Assembly: GCF_040515995.1 (NCBI RefSeq) | Contig: NZ_CP159485.1 | Coordinates: 186,001 to 250,000, forward strand | Direction: 5' to 3' | DNA: 64,000 nucleotides | Source of the DNA: Proteinivorax hydrogeniformans | GTDB lineage: Bacteria > Bacillota > Proteinivoracia > Proteinivoracales > Proteinivoracaceae | Part shown: piece after piece, positions 61,154 through 64,000 of the stretch | How positions within the stretch are numbered: position 1 is the stretch's first letter | Layout: the number at the start of each line of letters is the position of its first letter | The notes under the pieces: model-generated | Told to the model about the DNA's origin: nothing | Databases searched by the model: none | The model's input: only the letters and a program-made list of their open reading frames with translations | Translations under genes and position numbers: made by a program

Positions 61154-61795
61154 ATGCAAGCACTTGGATTTATCGAAACAAAAGGACTTATCATGGCCGT
61201 AGAAAGTGCGGACGCCATGGTAAAGGCAGCAAATGTGGAATTAGTAGAAAAAAATTATGTAGGAGGCGGCCTAGTTTATATCTCAGTATCTGGAGATGTA
61301 GGGGCAGTAAAGGCTGCGGTTGAGGCTGGAGTAGCATCTATTGAAAAAATAGATAAAAGCCTGCTTATCTCTCATCACGTAATACCTCGTCACCACGAAG
61401 AACTAAGTAACATAGTTGCCACAACAAAGAAAACACCAAAGCAAAAAAATGTTGTAGAGCCTAACCTTAAGAAAAAGGAACAAGCTAAAACTGAAGAAGT
61501 AACAAAGCCCCAAAAACCGGTAGACCCAAAACCAGAGCCCAAAGCTCAAAAATCTGAGGCTAAACCAAACACCCCAGAGTTGAAGTTGGACGGTTTAAAC
61601 AAAGAAACAGTAGACAAAGCAGTGTCAGACCATGGCATCGATAAAGCTATCAAAGCTCTTACAAAAGTTAAGGTTCCAGAGCTTAGAAAGCTAGCTAGAG
61701 AGTACAAAGACTTTGGCATTATAGGCAGAAACATATCCAAAGCAAACAAGAAGCTGCTTACAAAGGAATTTAAAAAATACTACAGCAAAAATTAA
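61154..61795 (+). CDS. BMC-H shell protein with Lys/Pro-rich linker and C-terminal SAP-like domain
   Basis: A 213-residue fusion. Residues 1-85 are a standard BMC domain (QALGFIETKGLIMAVESADA, GDVGAVKAAVEAGVASIEK). Residues ~95-140 are a low-complexity linker of K, P, E and Q. The last ~60 residues, with ALTKVKVPELRKLAREY and KANKKLLTKEFKKYY, look like a basic SAP/Rho-N type helical domain. It is comparable to PduK/EutK, which also add a C-terminal module. The tail probably faces the lumen and may bind cargo or nucleic acid. Confidence 0.85.
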   Translation: MQALGFIETKGLIMAVESADAMVKAANVELVEKNYVGGGLVYISVSGDVGAVKAAVEAGVASIEKIDKSLLISHHVIPRHHEELSNIVATTKKTPKQKNVVEPNLKKKEQAKTEEVTKPQKPVDPKPEPKAQKSEAKPNTPELKLDGLNKETVDKAVSDHGIDKAIKALTKVKVPELRKLAREYKDFGIIGRNISKANKKLLTKEFKKYYSKN

Positions 61796-61820
61796 ATAAT
61801 CTAACAATGGGGGGATAGAC

Positions 61821-63329
61821 TTGCAAAATCTAGATAAAGACTTACGTTCGGTACAAGAAGCAAGGGATCTTGCCAAACGTGGTAAGATAGCTACAGATCA
61901 AATTGCCGAATTTACCGAAGAACAAATAGACAAGATCTTATGCAACATGGTTAAAGTTGCAAAAGAGAACGCAGTTCGACTAGCGCGCATGGCGGTAGAA
62001 GAAACTGGTTTTGGTAAAGTTGAAGATAAAACTTACAAAAACCATATGGCATCAGTGTTACTATATGAAGCTATAAAGGACATGAAAACAGTCGGTGTAA
62101 TTAGCGAGGACCATAACAAGCAGGTGCTTGACATAGCTGAACCTATGGGACTACTAATGGGAATTGTTCCTTCAACTAACCCAACATCAACTGCTATCTA
62201 TAAATCAATGATAGCGATAAAATCCAGAAATGGAATTGTGTTTTCTCCACACCCTGCAGCTCTTAAGTGCACAAAAGAAGCGGTAGACTTAATGCACAAT
62301 GCAGCCGTAGAAGCTGGCGCTCCAGCTAACATTATCAGCACAATAGTAACACCATCTATCGAAGCAACAAATGAGCTGATGAAGCATGAGCATATTTCCA
62401 TGATCATCGCAACTGGTGGTCCAGGTATGGTTAAGGCTTCATATAGCGCAGGCAAACCTGCTCTAGGTGTTGGCGCTGGTAACTCACCAGCATATATCGA
62501 AAGAACTGCCAACATCCCAAAAGCAGTAAGTAACATTCTAGCAAGTAAAACATTTGACTATGGCACGATCTGTTCATCGGAACAGTCAATTATCGTAGAA
62601 GAGTGTAACCAAGCAGCAGTAGTTGCAGAGCTAAAAAAACAAGGCGCATACTTTATGACAGCAGAAGAAACCAAGAAAGTTTGCGGTCTGTTATTTAGAA
62701 ACGGTCACATCATGAACGCTAAATTTGTCGGCAGAAGCCCCCAAGTTATAGCGCAAGCTGCCCAAATTTCAATCCCTGAAAACACAAAAGTGTTAATCGG
62801 CGAGCAACAAGGTGTAGGAAAAGGTTACCCACTATCTTACGAAAAACTAACCTCAGTGTTAGCTTTCTATACAGTAAAAGATTGGGTTGAGGCGTGTGAA
62901 CTCAGCATTGAGCTTTTACAAAATGGTATTGGACATACCATGAGTATTCACACAGAGGATAGAGACAAGGTTATGAAGTTTGCCTCAAAACCAGCATCTC
63001 GTATCCTAGTAAATACAGGTGGAACTCAAGGATCTACAGGTGGTAGCACCGGTCTTTTACCAGCGTTTACTCTAGGGTGCGGTACATGGGGTGGAAGCTC
63101 AACCTCTGAAAACGTAAGCCCTGAGCACCTAATTAACATCAAAAGAGTTGCATATGGAATAAAAGAATGTAGCACATTAGCTTCTAGCGATTCTAGCTTT
63201 AACTATCCTGAGCTTAATAACGTAGCAAAAAGTAGCAACTGTTTTGCTAGCCCATCAATAGATACCGACAATGAAAAGGTTCTAAAGCTAGTAAATGAGC
63301 TAGTAAATGCTATGAAGGGAGTTAGCTAA
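61821..63329 (+). CDS. CoA-acylating aldehyde dehydrogenase (EutE/PduP-like)
   Basis: Converts acetaldehyde plus CoA and NAD+ to acetyl-CoA; 502 residues. Catalytic Cys251 in GTICSSEQS; NAD part IIATGGPGMVKA and ALGVGAGNSPAYIER. The N-terminus (DLRSVQEARDLAKRGKI) is an amphipathic encapsulation peptide. The C-terminal ~45 residues, with NEKVLKLVNELVNAMKG, form a second such helix after a linker. TTG 61821 follows GGGGGG; no better start is nearby. Confidence 0.93.
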   Translation: MQNLDKDLRSVQEARDLAKRGKIATDQIAEFTEEQIDKILCNMVKVAKENAVRLARMAVEETGFGKVEDKTYKNHMASVLLYEAIKDMKTVGVISEDHNKQVLDIAEPMGLLMGIVPSTNPTSTAIYKSMIAIKSRNGIVFSPHPAALKCTKEAVDLMHNAAVEAGAPANIISTIVTPSIEATNELMKHEHISMIIATGGPGMVKASYSAGKPALGVGAGNSPAYIERTANIPKAVSNILASKTFDYGTICSSEQSIIVEECNQAAVVAELKKQGAYFMTAEETKKVCGLLFRNGHIMNAKFVGRSPQVIAQAAQISIPENTKVLIGEQQGVGKGYPLSYEKLTSVLAFYTVKDWVEACELSIELLQNGIGHTMSIHTEDRDKVMKFASKPASRILVNTGGTQGSTGGSTGLLPAFTLGCGTWGGSSTSENVSPEHLINIKRVAYGIKECSTLASSDSSFNYPELNNVAKSSNCFASPSIDTDNEKVLKLVNELVNAMKGVS

Positions 63330-63330
63330 A

Positions 63331-63987
63331 ATGGATAATCAAGAAGCTGTCTTAAAGCTATTAGAGGCAGTACAAGCGATGTCCAGCGGCAAGGAAGATA
63401 AAAGCTTAATTCCAGTTGGAGTTTCTAACCGTCATGTACACCTATCCCAAAAAGATATGGACGCTTTGTTTGGACAACGGTACCAACTGACCAAACTGAA
63501 AGATTTATCCCAGCCAGGACAATATGCTTGCAAAGAAACAGTTACCATCTGCGGACCTAAAGGGGCCATCGAAAAGGTTAGAATCTTAGGCCCAGCCCGC
63601 AAAAAAACTCAAGTAGAAGTGCTAGCCTCAGATGGCTTTAAGCTGGGGGTTACACCACAGATAAAGTTATCAGGAGACTTGCAAAACACAGATGGCATAA
63701 CACTAGTTGGTCCGAAAGGATCAGTACAAATAGAAGAAGGCTTAATAGTAGCACAAAGGCATATTCACATGAGCTGTCAGGATGCACAAAACCTTGATGT
63801 TCAAGACGGTCAAATAGTGTCAATTGAGATTGAAGGTTTAAGAGGTGGCACTTATGATAATGTGGCCATCAGAGCAACCGAGAGTTCAGCGTTAGAGTGT
63901 CACTTAGACACAGAAGAAGCAAATTCTATGGGTATCAATTCTTTATCTAAAGTTAAAATAAAAAACAAAAATTTAGGAGGAATGTAA
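63331..63987 (+). CDS. pduL: Phosphate propanoyl/acetyltransferase PduL
   Basis: Turns acetyl-CoA into acetyl-phosphate and recycles CoA within the compartment; 218 residues. Zinc-site motifs GVSNRHVHLSQKD and AQRHIHMSCQDA are present, one in each half. The N-terminal helix EAVLKLLEAVQAMSSG is a likely encapsulation peptide. It starts two bases after the dehydrogenase stop. Confidence 0.94.
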   Translation: MDNQEAVLKLLEAVQAMSSGKEDKSLIPVGVSNRHVHLSQKDMDALFGQRYQLTKLKDLSQPGQYACKETVTICGPKGAIEKVRILGPARKKTQVEVLASDGFKLGVTPQIKLSGDLQNTDGITLVGPKGSVQIEEGLIVAQRHIHMSCQDAQNLDVQDGQIVSIEIEGLRGGTYDNVAIRATESSALECHLDTEEANSMGINSLSKVKIKNKNLGGM

Positions 63988-63988
63988 A

Positions 63989-64000
63989 ATGAAGTACGAT
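63989..64000 (+). CDS. Start of next gene in the compartment operon (partial)
   Basis: ATG 63989 with AGGAGG before it; only MKYD is in the window. BMC-H shell proteins often begin MKYDALG, and such a gene would fit here, but four residues cannot prove it. Confidence 0.5.

Overview
The window is one contiguous piece of a low-GC Firmicute chromosome, most likely from an anaerobic, amino-acid-fermenting, possibly alkaliphilic member of Clostridia (Proteinivorax/Anaerobranca-like is my guess, by inference only). Signs are the rpsD-rpoA-rplQ-ecfA1A2T-truA-rplM-rpsI order, strong Shine-Dalgarno sites with some GTG/TTG starts, Stickland-type ornithine oxidation, an [FeFe] hydrogenase, an NhaC antiporter and a glycyl-radical microcompartment.

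Layout. 1-6.2 kb: ribosomal/RNA polymerase genes with the ECF transporter module. 6.3-7.0 kb: cwlD. 7.1-18.6 kb: a RocR-like sigma-54 activator, then a sigma-54 promoter and the operon ord-ortA-ortB-oraS-oraE-glmL-like-orr-arcC-argF; arcA follows as its own unit. Together they convert arginine to ornithine plus ATP, then ornithine to acetyl-CoA and alanine. 20-22.4 kb: unknown exported/membrane proteins. 22.4-28.2 kb: cdaA-cdaR-glmM and glmS; glmS sits behind a glmS ribozyme. 25.5-26.1 and 28.2-30.3 kb: repeat-rich DNA with a broken REP-associated transposase, REP-like palindromes, an 11-nt tandem repeat and a structured ~130-bp repeat family with covarying stems. 30.3-43.7 kb: housekeeping and accessory genes (HypE-like AIR-synthase protein, DUF429, zinc-ribbon membrane proteins, FetAB-like exporter, NhaC, a NifX-like/Fur/DUF134 operon, [FeFe] hydrogenase plus ECF S-like protein, glucosaminidase). 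43.8-47.1 kb (minus strand): PocR-domain sensor kinase, AraC-type response regulator and an iron alcohol dehydrogenase that lacks a canonical start codon. 47.4 kb: choline-kinase-like gene. 48.4-49.9 kb: a second repeat-rich gap.

49.98-64.0 kb: a glycyl-radical choline-type bacterial microcompartment (BMC) operon: transporter, shell proteins, CutC, CutD, EutS, EutP, a EutT-like protein, EutJ, a GrpU-like shell protein, EutN, PduS-like and PduT-like electron-transfer pair, EutQ, a tailed BMC-H protein, CoA-acylating aldehyde dehydrogenase, PduL and the first codons of another gene. CutC residues match the known choline lyase at a constant +2 offset. Proposed flow: choline to trimethylamine plus acetaldehyde, then acetyl-CoA and acetyl-phosphate, with ethanol as the reduced product via the nearby alcohol dehydrogenase.

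The least explained signals are the covarying hairpin repeats, the REP-like palindromes around the dead transposase, the probable AUA start of the alcohol dehydrogenase, and the Eut-like proteins (including a EutT homologue without the metal motif) inside a B12-independent choline compartment.
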